From NCBI GenBank assembly GCA_963734845.1, contig CAVTIS010000011.1, positions 186,001 to 250,000 on the forward strand: DNA of 64,000 nucleotides, in the 5' to 3' direction. The notes under the pieces are model-generated. The model saw only the letters and a program-made list of their open reading frames with translations. It did not search any database and was not told the origin of the DNA. Within the stretch, counting starts at the first letter, position 1. The number at the start of each line of letters is the position of its first letter. A program made the position numbers and the translations under genes. The stretch comes from JAKAVN01 sp963734845. Its GTDB lineage: Bacteria; Desulfobacterota; Binatia; Binatales; Binataceae. Shown in pieces: positions 7,679-15,518 of this stretch.

Positions 7679-8407
7679 ATGAGTAATGATATCGATTACG
7701 CGGCCGTCTTGATGGATTTAAAGGCGAAGCGGAGCGCCCTTGACAGCGCCATCACTGGTCTTGAGCAATGGTTGAGCCTAAAGACTGGACAGATCCCCGA
7801 AGTAAACCAAACTCTTGCGAGGGTAGACCGTACAGGTCAGCCCGGCGAGATTCAGTCTGATACGTTCTTTGGTACGAGCATTCCGGATGCTATCCGAAAG
7901 TGCCTCAGGATTATGAAGCGTCCAATGGCTCTTACGGAAATCACCAAGGCACTACAGGACGGTGGGTTGCTCACCACCGCAAAGGATTTGGCGAGTACAA
8001 TCAGCGCAACCCTTACACGAATCAAGCGCACGGACGGAGATGTTTTGCAGGTTCAGGGCAAATGGGGCCTAGCGGAATGGTACCCAGGAATGCGGAAGGA
8101 AAAGCTTGAGGTAAACGTCAAAGGTAAAAAAGGCCGAAAACGAGGCCGCACGAAGGGTTTGAAGATGAGCGCCCTAAAGGCTGACGCCCAATCAAGTAAT
8201 GACAAAGCGGAGCAAAAAGCATCGGCGGCGAAGCCCACGACTGAACAGATCGAACAGATGAAGACGTTGCACGCTTCGGGCAAACATTTCGGCGAAATCG
8301 CTAAGATTCTAGGGTTACAGACCCTTACAGTTTGGCGTGCTTTAAAGGCAGTAAGAGTAGCTAAGCCTAGCCTAGAAGGGGGTTCCCATGCCACTTCCGG
8401 GAACTGA
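7679..8407 (+). CDS. Double DNA-binding-domain protein (HARE-like wHTH plus C-terminal HTH), passenger gene
   Basis: 242 residues. Residues 1-40 form a helical segment. Residues about 66-130 (SIPDAIRKCLRIMKRPMALT, then QDGGLLTTAKDLASTISATL and GKWGLAEW) resemble a HARE-type winged helix, a fold found in restriction and chromatin proteins. A basic Lys/Arg linker follows near 140-165. The C-terminus (EQIEQMKTLHASGKHFGEIA, then KILGLQTLTVWRALK) is a resolvase-like helix-turn-helix. GGAGG eight bases before the ATG at 7679 fixes the start. It is a candidate regulator of the element, for example of the palindromic operator, or a transposition-targeting factor. Domain calls are by eye. Confidence 0.6.
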   Translation: MSNDIDYAAVLMDLKAKRSALDSAITGLEQWLSLKTGQIPEVNQTLARVDRTGQPGEIQSDTFFGTSIPDAIRKCLRIMKRPMALTEITKALQDGGLLTTAKDLASTISATLTRIKRTDGDVLQVQGKWGLAEWYPGMRKEKLEVNVKGKKGRKRGRTKGLKMSALKADAQSSNDKAEQKASAAKPTTEQIEQMKTLHASGKHFGEIAKILGLQTLTVWRALKAVRVAKPSLEGGSHATSGN

Positions 8408-8471
8408 ATTTTTGAGACTTGAGACCGTATTGACAGCGTTCTTTTGCGCCCAATATGGTTCAGCCATACCC

Positions 8472-8540
8472 GCTAGTAGCTTAGCTACTAGCTCAAAGGT
8501 CGCAGGCGAGCGTAAGCTTCTGCGGCCTTTGTTTTTGTTC
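8472..8540 (+). terminator. Two back-to-back hairpins, second an intrinsic terminator
   Basis: The first hairpin has nine perfect pairs and a three-base loop (8472-8480/8484-8492). The second has eleven pairs with one wobble (8495-8505/8520-8530) followed by GTTTTTGTT. Together they would end the double-HTH transcript. The T-rich tail finishes one base before the ATG of the NYN gene at 8542, so the same element must also be the leader of that gene or separate it from upstream transcription. Confidence 0.8.
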
Positions 8541-8541
8541 A

Positions 8542-9174
8542 ATGCCTAACCCCCACACTTTCGCTTATGTCGACGGGTTCAACCTGTACTACCGGGCATT
8601 AAAGGACAGGCCTTACAAATGGCTGAATCTGCATGTTTTGGTTTCCAGCATTCTCAGCCAGAACCAAATCGTCGAAGTCAAATATTATACTGCTCGGGTA
8701 TCGGGGAGCCGCGACCCCGGCGAGCCGTCACGTCAGAACGCCTACTTAAGAGCCCTGAAAACGATCCCAGGCTTATCGATCCACTATGGGCGCTTTTTGC
8801 CGAAGATAATCACGCGCCCTTTAGTTCATCCACCTTCTCACGGTTCTCCATATGTTGAGGTTCACAGTACCGAAGAAAAGGGCTCGGACGTTAATTTAGC
8901 GTCCCATCTGATTTTCGACGGTTGTAAAGGCAGATACGAGGCCGCAGTTGTCGTATCGAAAGATTCTGACTTGGCGGAACCTATCCGACTGGTCGTGCAG
9001 GAATTGGGACTACCGGTTGGTCTGATATGCCCAGATGGTGCGGTCCCAATTGATCTAGCGCGTGCAGCAAGTTTTGTCCGTCACATTGTCAAGACGGATC
9101 TCGCGAATTCTCAATTTCTGGACCCGGTTATAGACCAGAATGGAAAACCAATTCAGAAACCTGCGCATTGGTGA
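8542..9174 (+). CDS. NYN domain (PIN-like, LabA/DUF88 type) putative RNase, passenger gene
   Basis: 210 residues. The NYN fold is seen in FAYVDGFNLYYRAL (first acidic residue, Asp11), EEKGSDVNLASHLIFDG (about 112-128) and AVVVSKDSDLAEPIRLVVQE (about 134-153), giving the acidic cluster that binds metal in this nuclease superfamily. NYN proteins are metal-dependent RNases or RNA-processing factors, many of unknown target. There is no Shine-Dalgarno sequence: the start codon directly follows the T-run of an intrinsic terminator. It lies within the transposable element with an HTH protein upstream, so a mobile regulatory, RNA-processing or defence-type function is possible but unproven. Confidence 0.75.
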   Translation: MPNPHTFAYVDGFNLYYRALKDRPYKWLNLHVLVSSILSQNQIVEVKYYTARVSGSRDPGEPSRQNAYLRALKTIPGLSIHYGRFLPKIITRPLVHPPSHGSPYVEVHSTEEKGSDVNLASHLIFDGCKGRYEAAVVVSKDSDLAEPIRLVVQELGLPVGLICPDGAVPIDLARAASFVRHIVKTDLANSQFLDPVIDQNGKPIQKPAHW

Positions 9175-9182
9175 GTTTCCGT

Positions 9183-9428
9183 TTATCGGGGTTTGCTCCA
9201 CCGAGCGCGAGCGGCATTGCTGGCGCTTTTGCTGCGTTCCGCCTTGCTGAGCTTCTTCGCCCTAGCCGGGCCGCCTTTAAGGCCGCCAAGCCGTCCTAGC
9301 GCTTGTGCGAGCGCCTTGCGGGCATCCTCATTGCTGAGGTCGGGTTCGCCGGTGGTAGAATCGCGGACGATCCGAAACGCTGCCTGATTTATGTCTTCGG
9401 GTTCTTGTTTACGTGACCGCTTACGCAT
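9183..9428 (-). CDS. Small basic Ala/Lys-rich protein, passenger gene
   Basis: 81 residues. The C-terminal half GRLGGLKGGPARAKKLSKAE then RSKSASNAARARW belongs to a widespread class of short bacterial proteins with Gly-Gly, Ala-rich, Arg/Lys-rich tails that end in ARW; they are thought to bind nucleic acid, but no role is settled. It converges on the NYN gene, with stops eight bases apart. Inverted half-sites CGTGAC (9412-9417) and GTCACG (9432-9437) straddle its start codon and match the half-sites of the palindrome in the transposase promoter, so the two genes may share a regulator. Confidence 0.55.
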   Translation of the reverse strand: MRKRSRKQEPEDINQAAFRIVRDSTTGEPDLSNEDARKALAQALGRLGGLKGGPARAKKLSKAERSKSASNAARARWSKPR

Positions 9429-9463
9429 GCTGTCACGATGGCAGATCGAGGCGGATCGGGCAA

Positions 9464-9483
9464 ATTCAAATTAGGACACTACC
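9464..9483 (-). repeat. Right terminal inverted repeat of the element
   Basis: Perfect 20-base match to the left end. Followed by the second target-site copy CCGCGGCG at 9484-9491. The 248 bases from there to the efflux gene hold one GC-rich hairpin (9659-9665/9671-9677) and no gene that I can support. Confidence 0.9.
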
Positions 9484-9739
9484 CCGCGGCGGGGCTATGA
9501 TTGTAGCGGGTCGAAGCATCCGAGCGCCATCGCCCGGCTGAAGAAGCTTCGGCATGCTTGAAACGGCGTCGACGCCCACGCACGCTGGCGCGCCAGGGCG
9601 ACGCTTGCCAGCCTGCCACGCTCTGCCTTATCCTTTCGACCAACGTTTGAAACCGAAAGGCGCCCATCGAGGGCGCCGCCTTGAAACCGCCTGACAGGAT
9701 TGATCGTAGTCGCCCCTAGCGTAGTCGTCGCTTGCCGTT

Positions 9740-12700
9740 ATGTGGATAGTCCGTCTAGCGCTCCGCCGCCCGCTCTCGGTTGCGGTGATGGCGCTTTTGA
9801 TGCTCGTGCTCGGCGCACTGTCGTTCGAGTTGATGAACGTCGACATCTTTCCCGCCATCAACCTGCCCGTCGTACTCGTGGTCTGGAACTATCCGGGCCT
9901 GTCGGCCTTCGATGTCGAACGGCGGATGGTGTTTATCAGCGAGCGCGCCTACTCGACCACCGTCAACGGCATCGAGCATATCGAGTCGGAATCGATCAAC
10001 GGGCTGGGGATTCTGAAGGTGTATTTTCAGCCGGGCAGCGACCTCGGCTCGGCGATCGCGCAGATAGATGCGGTCTCCGAAACCATTTTGACGAATTTGC
10101 CGCGCGGCACCGAACCGCCGCAAATCATCTCCTACAACGCGAGCAACGTTCCGGTCGCCCAGCTGAACATCTTCAGCGATACGCTCTCGACCGAACGGCT
10201 GTTTGATTACGGGCTCAACTTCATTCGGATTCAGCTCTTCACTATTCCCGGCTTTTCGTCGCCCGCACCGCTCGGCGGCGTGCAGCGCTCGGTCATGGTC
10301 AATCTCAATCCGGTTTCGCTTTACGCCAACGGGATGTCGGCGGCCGACCTCGGCGCGGCGCTGGCCTCGACCAACGTGGTTATCCCGTCAGGCACCGAAA
10401 AGATCGGCAACTACGAATACAACGTCGATCTCAACATGAGCGTCCCCAAGGTCAAGGAGTTCAACCGGTTGCCGGTAAAGTATGTCAACGGCGCTCCGGT
10501 TTTCCTCGGCGACATCGCGCCGGTGACCGACTCCCATCAGCCGCAAACCAACGTGGTCCGGGTCGATGGCCGGCAAGCGACCTACCTGATGGTGATCAAG
10601 CACGCCGACGCCTCGACGCTGACCGTGGTCGACGCGGTGAAGGCCAAGATTCCGCTCATCCTCGCGACCGCGCCCAAGGGGCTGAAGGTCTCGCTTAGCT
10701 TTGATCAATCGCGGTTCGTGCGGGCCGCGCTGTGGGACGTGGTGCAGGAAGCCGTCATCGCGGCCACCTTGGTCGCGCTGATGGTGCTGCTGTTTCTCGG
10801 TTCGCCGCGCAGCATGCTGATCGTAATCACCTCGATACCGCTGTCGATTCTGACCGCGATCGTCGCGCTCAAGCTGAGCGGCCAGACAATCAACACGATG
10901 ACGCTCGGCGGAATCGCGCTCGCGGTCGGGATGCTGGTCGACGACGCGACGGTGGAAATCGAAAACATCCATCGCAACCACGCGATGAGCAAGCCGTTGC
11001 TGGCCGCGATTCTGGACGGCGCCTCGCAGATCGCGACGCCGACCTTCGTCGGCACGCTGTCGATCTGCATCGTGTTTTTTCCGGTCGTGCTTCTGACCGG
11101 CGTCGCCAGGTTCCTGTTCACACCGCTGGCGCTGGCGGTGGTATTCGCGATGCTGACCTCGTATCTGCTCTCGCGCACGCTGGTGCCCACGATGGCGCGT
11201 TTACTGCTTCCCGACGATCACGAGGACCATCTCGGGCATGGCGGATGGGGCAAACTGGTGCGCGCGTTCGACCGCCGGTTTGAGGGCGTGAAGGAGCGCT
11301 ACCGGCTCGGGCTGGCGACCTTCATCGGCCGGCGCGGGCTGGCGCTGGCCTGCGTCGCCATGCTGATCGTGCTTTCGCTCGGACTGTTGCCGATCGTGGG
11401 CGAGGATTTCTTCCCGGTCGTCGATGCGGGCATGATGCGGCTGCACGTGCGCGCGCCCACCGGTACCCGGATCGAGCACACCGAATATCTGGTTGACCAA
11501 ATCGATCGCACCATCCGCACGATCATTCCGGCTGCCGAGCTCGAGAGCATCAGCGACAATCTCGGCCTGCCTGTGTCCTACGACCTCGCCTTCTATCAAA
11601 CCGACAGTGTTGGCCCGCAGGATGCCGACGTGCTCATCCAGCTCAAGCCCAAGCATCGGCCGACCGCGATGTACCAGCAGCGGATTCGCAATGCGCTGGC
11701 GGCGAAATATCCGCAGGTGACCTCATATTTCCAGGCCGCCGATATCATCAGCCAGGTTCTGAACTTCGGCCTGCCTTCTGCTATCGACGCGCAAATAAAC
11801 GGCAACAACCTTCAGGCCGACTACGATATCGCGCTGCGTCTGAAGGAGGGGATGGCGCGCATTCCGGGAGTAGTGGACCTGCGCATCGCCGAGCCGCTGG
11901 ACTACCCCAGCCTTAAGGTCGAGGTCGATCGCACCAAGGCGCTCCAGTTCGGCATAACGCAGCAGCAGGTAGCCTCTAGCCTGCTCTCCTCGCTCTCCGG
12001 CGCGCAGCTTTTGCAGCCGAACTTTTGGCTCGATCCGGTTTCCGGCGTTAACTACAACGTTATCGAGCAGGCGCCGCAGCATCTGTTCGACTCGGTCAGC
12101 GCCCTTCAGAATATCCCGCTCAGCACGACCGCAACTTCGTCGAGCGGCGCAACCAATGGTTCGACGGCCGCCGGCGGAACCATAACGTACTCGCAGCCGC
12201 AATTGCTCGGCAACCTCGCGACGGTCAGCCATAGCTGGGACCCCGCCATCGTGGCGCACTACACCGTCCAGCGCGTAGTGGACGTCGATTGCGCGGTATC
12301 GGGCCGCGACCTCGGCGCGGTCACTTCCGCGGTGCGCAGGGAAATCGGCCGACTGGGCAAGCTACCGCCTGGCACCCAGGTCGTGATCAGAGGCCAGAGC
12401 CAGGCGATGAGCACGTCGTTCGTCACGCTCGGCGAAGGCCTGGTGCTCGCGATCATCCTCGTCTACCTCCTGATGGTCGCCAACTTCCAGTCATGGCTCG
12501 AGCCGTTCATCATCATGATGGCGGTGCCGGGCGCGCTCGCGGGCGTGATCTGGATGCTGGTGCTGACGGGCACGACGATCAACGTCGAGTCGATGATGGG
12601 CGCGATCATGGCGGTCGGCGTCGGCGTCGCCAACGGCAACCTGCTCATCACTTTCGCCAACGAGCTACGCGAGGACGGTTACGGCCCGGTTGCCGCCGCG

Positions 12701-12964
12701 ATCGAGGCCGGGCGCATCCGTTTCCGTCCGATCATCATGACCGCGCTCGCGATGATCCTGGGCATGCTCCCGATGGCGCTCAGCCTGGGTTCCGGCTCCG
12801 AGCAGAACGCGCCGCTGGGCCGCGCCGTGATCGGGGGGCTCCTGTTGGCAACGGCATCGACCCTGTTCGTGGTGCCGGCGGTCTATTCGATATTCAGCCG
12901 CAACCTGATCGGCAAGCATCAGCGCGACGCGGAGATCGAGGCACTCACGCAGCCGCACGCGTGA
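9740..12964 (+). CDS. RND-family efflux transporter, inner-membrane permease
   Basis: 1074 residues, full length for an AcrB/CusA-type pump with twelve membrane helices in two halves. The first helix sits at residues 10-30 (ALRRPLSVAVMALLMLVLGA). The fourth-helix motif GMLVDDATVEIENIHR (near 397-412) holds the paired Asp used for proton relay. The second half has GVANGNLLITFANELRE and the closing helices MTALAMILGMLPMALSLGSG. A Ser/Thr/Gly-rich insert near residue 800 is unusual. The membrane-fusion partner follows directly with overlapping stop and start, the reverse of the usual adaptor-first order. No outer-membrane channel gene is nearby. Substrate unknown; exporter of hydrophobic compounds is most likely. 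Confidence 0.9.
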   Translation: MWIVRLALRRPLSVAVMALLMLVLGALSFELMNVDIFPAINLPVVLVVWNYPGLSAFDVERRMVFISERAYSTTVNGIEHIESESINGLGILKVYFQPGSDLGSAIAQIDAVSETILTNLPRGTEPPQIISYNASNVPVAQLNIFSDTLSTERLFDYGLNFIRIQLFTIPGFSSPAPLGGVQRSVMVNLNPVSLYANGMSAADLGAALASTNVVIPSGTEKIGNYEYNVDLNMSVPKVKEFNRLPVKYVNGAPVFLGDIAPVTDSHQPQTNVVRVDGRQATYLMVIKHADASTLTVVDAVKAKIPLILATAPKGLKVSLSFDQSRFVRAALWDVVQEAVIAATLVALMVLLFLGSPRSMLIVITSIPLSILTAIVALKLSGQTINTMTLGGIALAVGMLVDDATVEIENIHRNHAMSKPLLAAILDGASQIATPTFVGTLSICIVFFPVVLLTGVARFLFTPLALAVVFAMLTSYLLSRTLVPTMARLLLPDDHEDHLGHGGWGKLVRAFDRRFEGVKERYRLGLATFIGRRGLALACVAMLIVLSLGLLPIVGEDFFPVVDAGMMRLHVRAPTGTRIEHTEYLVDQIDRTIRTIIPAAELESISDNLGLPVSYDLAFYQTDSVGPQDADVLIQLKPKHRPTAMYQQRIRNALAAKYPQVTSYFQAADIISQVLNFGLPSAIDAQINGNNLQADYDIALRLKEGMARIPGVVDLRIAEPLDYPSLKVEVDRTKALQFGITQQQVASSLLSSLSGAQLLQPNFWLDPVSGVNYNVIEQAPQHLFDSVSALQNIPLSTTATSSSGATNGSTAAGGTITYSQPQLLGNLATVSHSWDPAIVAHYTVQRVVDVDCAVSGRDLGAVTSAVRREIGRLGKLPPGTQVVIRGQSQAMSTSFVTLGEGLVLAIILVYLLMVANFQSWLEPFIIMMAVPGALAGVIWMLVLTGTTINVESMMGAIMAVGVGVANGNLLITFANELREDGYGPVAAAIEAGRIRFRPIIMTALAMILGMLPMALSLGSGSEQNAPLGRAVIGGLLLATASTLFVVPAVYSIFSRNLIGKHQRDAEIEALTQPHA

Positions 12965-14115
12965 GCGATAGCAAACAGATGGAGGATGATCCGAGACAGT
13001 ATACAGCCAAACCTTCCGGGAAGTTATTTGCGGCCGGATGGATCGGCGTGATTGCGATCGCGGTGATTGCCACGGCCGGGATGGTGCTCGCGCGCGAGCT
13101 ATGGATCGGGCGCCAGACCAGCGAGCTGGCGCACAAGGCCGCGCTCGGACCGCACGTGCTGGTCGCGCAAGTCGGCCGCACGCCCGCTACCCGCGACATC
13201 AAGCTGCCCGCGACCACCCGCGGCTTCGACGAAACCGAAATCTACGCCAAGGTGCCGGGCTATATCAGATCGATCCTGGTCGACAAGGGTGACCACGTGC
13301 ACGCGGGTGAATTGCTCGCCCTGATCGAGTCGCCGGAAACCGACCAGCAGGTCCGCAACGCGCAGGCCGCCTACCGGATCGCCAAGCTCACCGACGATCG
13401 CAACCAGATTCTCGTCCGCCAGGAGGTGATTTCGCAGCAAATTGCCGACGAATCGCACGCCACTATGATGCAGGCAAAGGCGACGCTCGCTCAGTCGGTC
13501 GCGCTGCAGACCTACGAACGGGTGACCGCGCCGTTCGACGCAATCGTGACCGCGCGCAACGTGGATCCCGGCCATTTGATTCCCGAGGCGACCAGCTCGA
13601 CCAGCGTCGCGGACGCCATCCTGAGCATCTCGCGGACGAAACCCTTGCGGGTCTATACCTACGTTCCGCAAAATATTGCGCTGTTCATCCGCAACGGCGA
13701 CAGCGCCACGATCACGGTCAATGAATTTCCCGGGCGACAGTTCAACGGCGCCATCACTCGCCATCCGGATGCGCTGGCGCCGGATTCGCGCACGATGCTG
13801 GTTGAAGTTGATCTACCCAACACCGATGAGGCGCTCTTGCCGGGAATGTATGGCAGTGCTGAGTTTGTCGTGTCCGTTCCGGAGGGCGCGCTGCTGGTTC
13901 CCGATGACGCCCTGATCTTCCGCGACGGCAAGGTGTTCGTGCCGATCGTAAAAGACAACGTGCTCCATCTGACGCAGGTGAAGCTCGGCTACGACAATGG
14001 AATCGCGGTCGAGGTCGCCACCGGTATCGACCCCGGCGCGCTCGTGGCGCTCAATGTCGGGCAGTCGGCGCGCGAGGGCGAGACCGTGCAACCGGTCCAC
14101 GAGGCCGTCAATTAG
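12961..14115 (+). CDS. RND efflux periplasmic adaptor (membrane fusion protein)
   Basis: 384 residues with an N-terminal membrane anchor (about 22-45, AGWIGVIAIAVIATAGMVLA). The lipoyl-like domain is split around a short helical hairpin: EIYAKVPGYIRSILVDKGDH, then GELLALIESPETDQQ, and later RVTAPFDAIVTARNVDPGHL. Beta-barrel and membrane-proximal domains follow (GMYGSAEFVV, LLVPDDALIFRDGKVFV). The GTG at 12961 overlaps the permease stop by four bases, implying coupled translation; an ATG at 12979 is the alternative. It links the pump to an outer-membrane channel encoded elsewhere. Confidence 0.88.
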   Translation: MSDSKQMEDDPRQYTAKPSGKLFAAGWIGVIAIAVIATAGMVLARELWIGRQTSELAHKAALGPHVLVAQVGRTPATRDIKLPATTRGFDETEIYAKVPGYIRSILVDKGDHVHAGELLALIESPETDQQVRNAQAAYRIAKLTDDRNQILVRQEVISQQIADESHATMMQAKATLAQSVALQTYERVTAPFDAIVTARNVDPGHLIPEATSSTSVADAILSISRTKPLRVYTYVPQNIALFIRNGDSATITVNEFPGRQFNGAITRHPDALAPDSRTMLVEVDLPNTDEALLPGMYGSAEFVVSVPEGALLVPDDALIFRDGKVFVPIVKDNVLHLTQVKLGYDNGIAVEVATGIDPGALVALNVGQSAREGETVQPVHEAVN

Positions 14116-14155
14116 GATCGCACGTCGCGCAGGATCGCACGCGGCGCGGGCGGCA

Positions 14156-15397
14156 TCAGCCTTTCGACTCGCTATCTTTCCAGCGTTTCATCAGCGTATT
14201 CGAGGGCCGCGTCTCGTCGAGCAGCTTCTCGGCGGTCTCGCGTCCGGCCGTGGGCAGGTTTTTCGGATCGAGTAGGCCCAGCTGGACCAGCGCGGTCGCC
14301 TGGTCCCAATGAATATGCTCGTGCACCAGCTTGCCGCCGCGGAACTGCACGATCGCCACGGTCGGAATCTCGACGTACTTGCCGGTTGGCGCGACGCCGG
14401 GGAGGAGAAAGTCGATCTCTATGTCGTGGGTGAAGCAGAGCAGGAATTCATCGACCACACGGTCGGCTCCGACCGTGCGCGAGACCGGAATGAACTTGGT
14501 GTCGCGGGGCAATTTGGGAATGAAGTGATTTTTGTAGAAGCGATGGAGCTCCTGCTGTCCGACACCGCCCGTCATCGTCGGCACGTGATTGACGTAAGGC
14601 CGATCGACCATCGTCGTCATCGTGGCGTCCGCGTTGCGATACTTGAACTCGAGATCGGCATGCCGCTCCCACAGCGCGCTCAGGTCGAAGCGCGGGCCGA
14701 TCGCGTGGCGCAGCATCCCGATCGTGCGCGAGTGCGCGAGCGAAGCCGCAAAGCGGTCGTAGTTCGGACGCACGGGGTTGTTGAACGCGTGATCGGCGCC
14801 CGGATAGACGTAAATCTCGATACCTTCGCGATCCTTGAAGGCCGCGGCGACCGCCTCGCGCGCGGCGGCCGGCACGAACCGGTCCTGTTCGCCGAAATGC
14901 AGCATCAGCGGACAGCGTACCGCGCCAACTTCGTTGAGCCGCTTTTCGATTCCGACGCCGTAATAGCTGACCGCCGCTTCGATGTTGCAGCGCGCGGCCG
15001 TCAGGTAGGCGAGCATCCCGCCCAGGCAAAAACCGACCGCGCCGACCTTGCCGTTGCATTCCGGCATCGCGCGCAGCGCGCGCACCGTGTCGGCGACGTC
15101 CTTGATCGCCTGGTCGGGATCGAAGCGCGCGAAAAAATCGAAAGCCGCCTTGATCTCGGCCTCCGAGTAACCCAACTCGATACCCGGCTGAATCCGCCAG
15201 AACAGGTCGGGCGCGATCGTGACGTAGCCCTCTTCGGCGTAACGGTCGGCGACTTCGCGCAGATAGCGGTTGACGCCGAAAATCTCCTGCAGCAGCACGA
15301 GCGCCGGCCCGCGGCCGCCCTCGGGTAGCGCGAGATAGGCGTTGAAGACACCGCCGTCGGCGGCGGTCACGCTTACGGTTTTCGATGTAACGCTCAT
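14156..15397 (-). CDS. Dienelactone hydrolase fused to a SnoaL-like domain
   Basis: 413 residues. Residues 1-235 are an alpha/beta hydrolase of the carboxymethylenebutenolidase type: nucleophile Cys124 in GFCLGGM, Asp172 in GEQDRF, His203 in GADHAFNN, and the Glu of LQEIFG (38) that activates the Cys. Residues about 245-413 form a SnoaL/NTF2-like domain (FYKNHFIPKLP, VDEFLLCFTHD, VEIPTVAIVQFRGGKLVHEH). The first domain hydrolyses enol-lactones in aromatic ring breakdown; the second often acts as a cyclase, isomerase or ligand pocket. Convergent with the efflux adaptor gene. The combination may handle a specific ring-cleavage lactone; substrate unknown. Confidence 0.85.
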   Translation of the reverse strand: MSVTSKTVSVTAADGGVFNAYLALPEGGRGPALVLLQEIFGVNRYLREVADRYAEEGYVTIAPDLFWRIQPGIELGYSEAEIKAAFDFFARFDPDQAIKDVADTVRALRAMPECNGKVGAVGFCLGGMLAYLTAARCNIEAAVSYYGVGIEKRLNEVGAVRCPLMLHFGEQDRFVPAAAREAVAAAFKDREGIEIYVYPGADHAFNNPVRPNYDRFAASLAHSRTIGMLRHAIGPRFDLSALWERHADLEFKYRNADATMTTMVDRPYVNHVPTMTGGVGQQELHRFYKNHFIPKLPRDTKFIPVSRTVGADRVVDEFLLCFTHDIEIDFLLPGVAPTGKYVEIPTVAIVQFRGGKLVHEHIHWDQATALVQLGLLDPKNLPTAGRETAEKLLDETRPSNTLMKRWKDSESKG

Positions 15398-15518
15398 GAC
15401 GATTCCAACCTCTTTTCGCGCATAACTTTACGGCGCTCGCGACGAGCCATCCCGATGCTTTTATGCCACGGTGCAGCGGGCGATCCCAAGCTCGGGTGCC
15501 GGGCGCCGACGCGGCCGG

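Larger units (their letters stand above)
6178..9483. mobile_element. IS1-family-like transposable element with passenger genes (3.3 kb)
   Basis: The ends are perfect 20-bp inverted repeats beginning GGTAGTGTCC (6178-6197 and 9464-9483). They are flanked by an 8-bp direct repeat CCGCGGCG (6170-6177 and 9484-9491), the target duplication. An 8-9 bp duplication and termini starting with GG fit the IS1 family, and the transposase agrees. Classical IS1 is under 1 kb; this one also holds a small membrane protein, a double-HTH protein, a NYN nuclease, a small basic protein and about 370 bp of hairpin-rich non-coding DNA. Base composition is visibly less GC-rich than the flanks. Intact ends and a perfect target duplication suggest recent insertion. 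Confidence 0.9.

Noticed and set aside
12289..12960. Upstream extension of the efflux adaptor frame
   Set aside because: It overlaps the permease gene in another frame; the adaptor begins at the GTG overlapping the permease stop.
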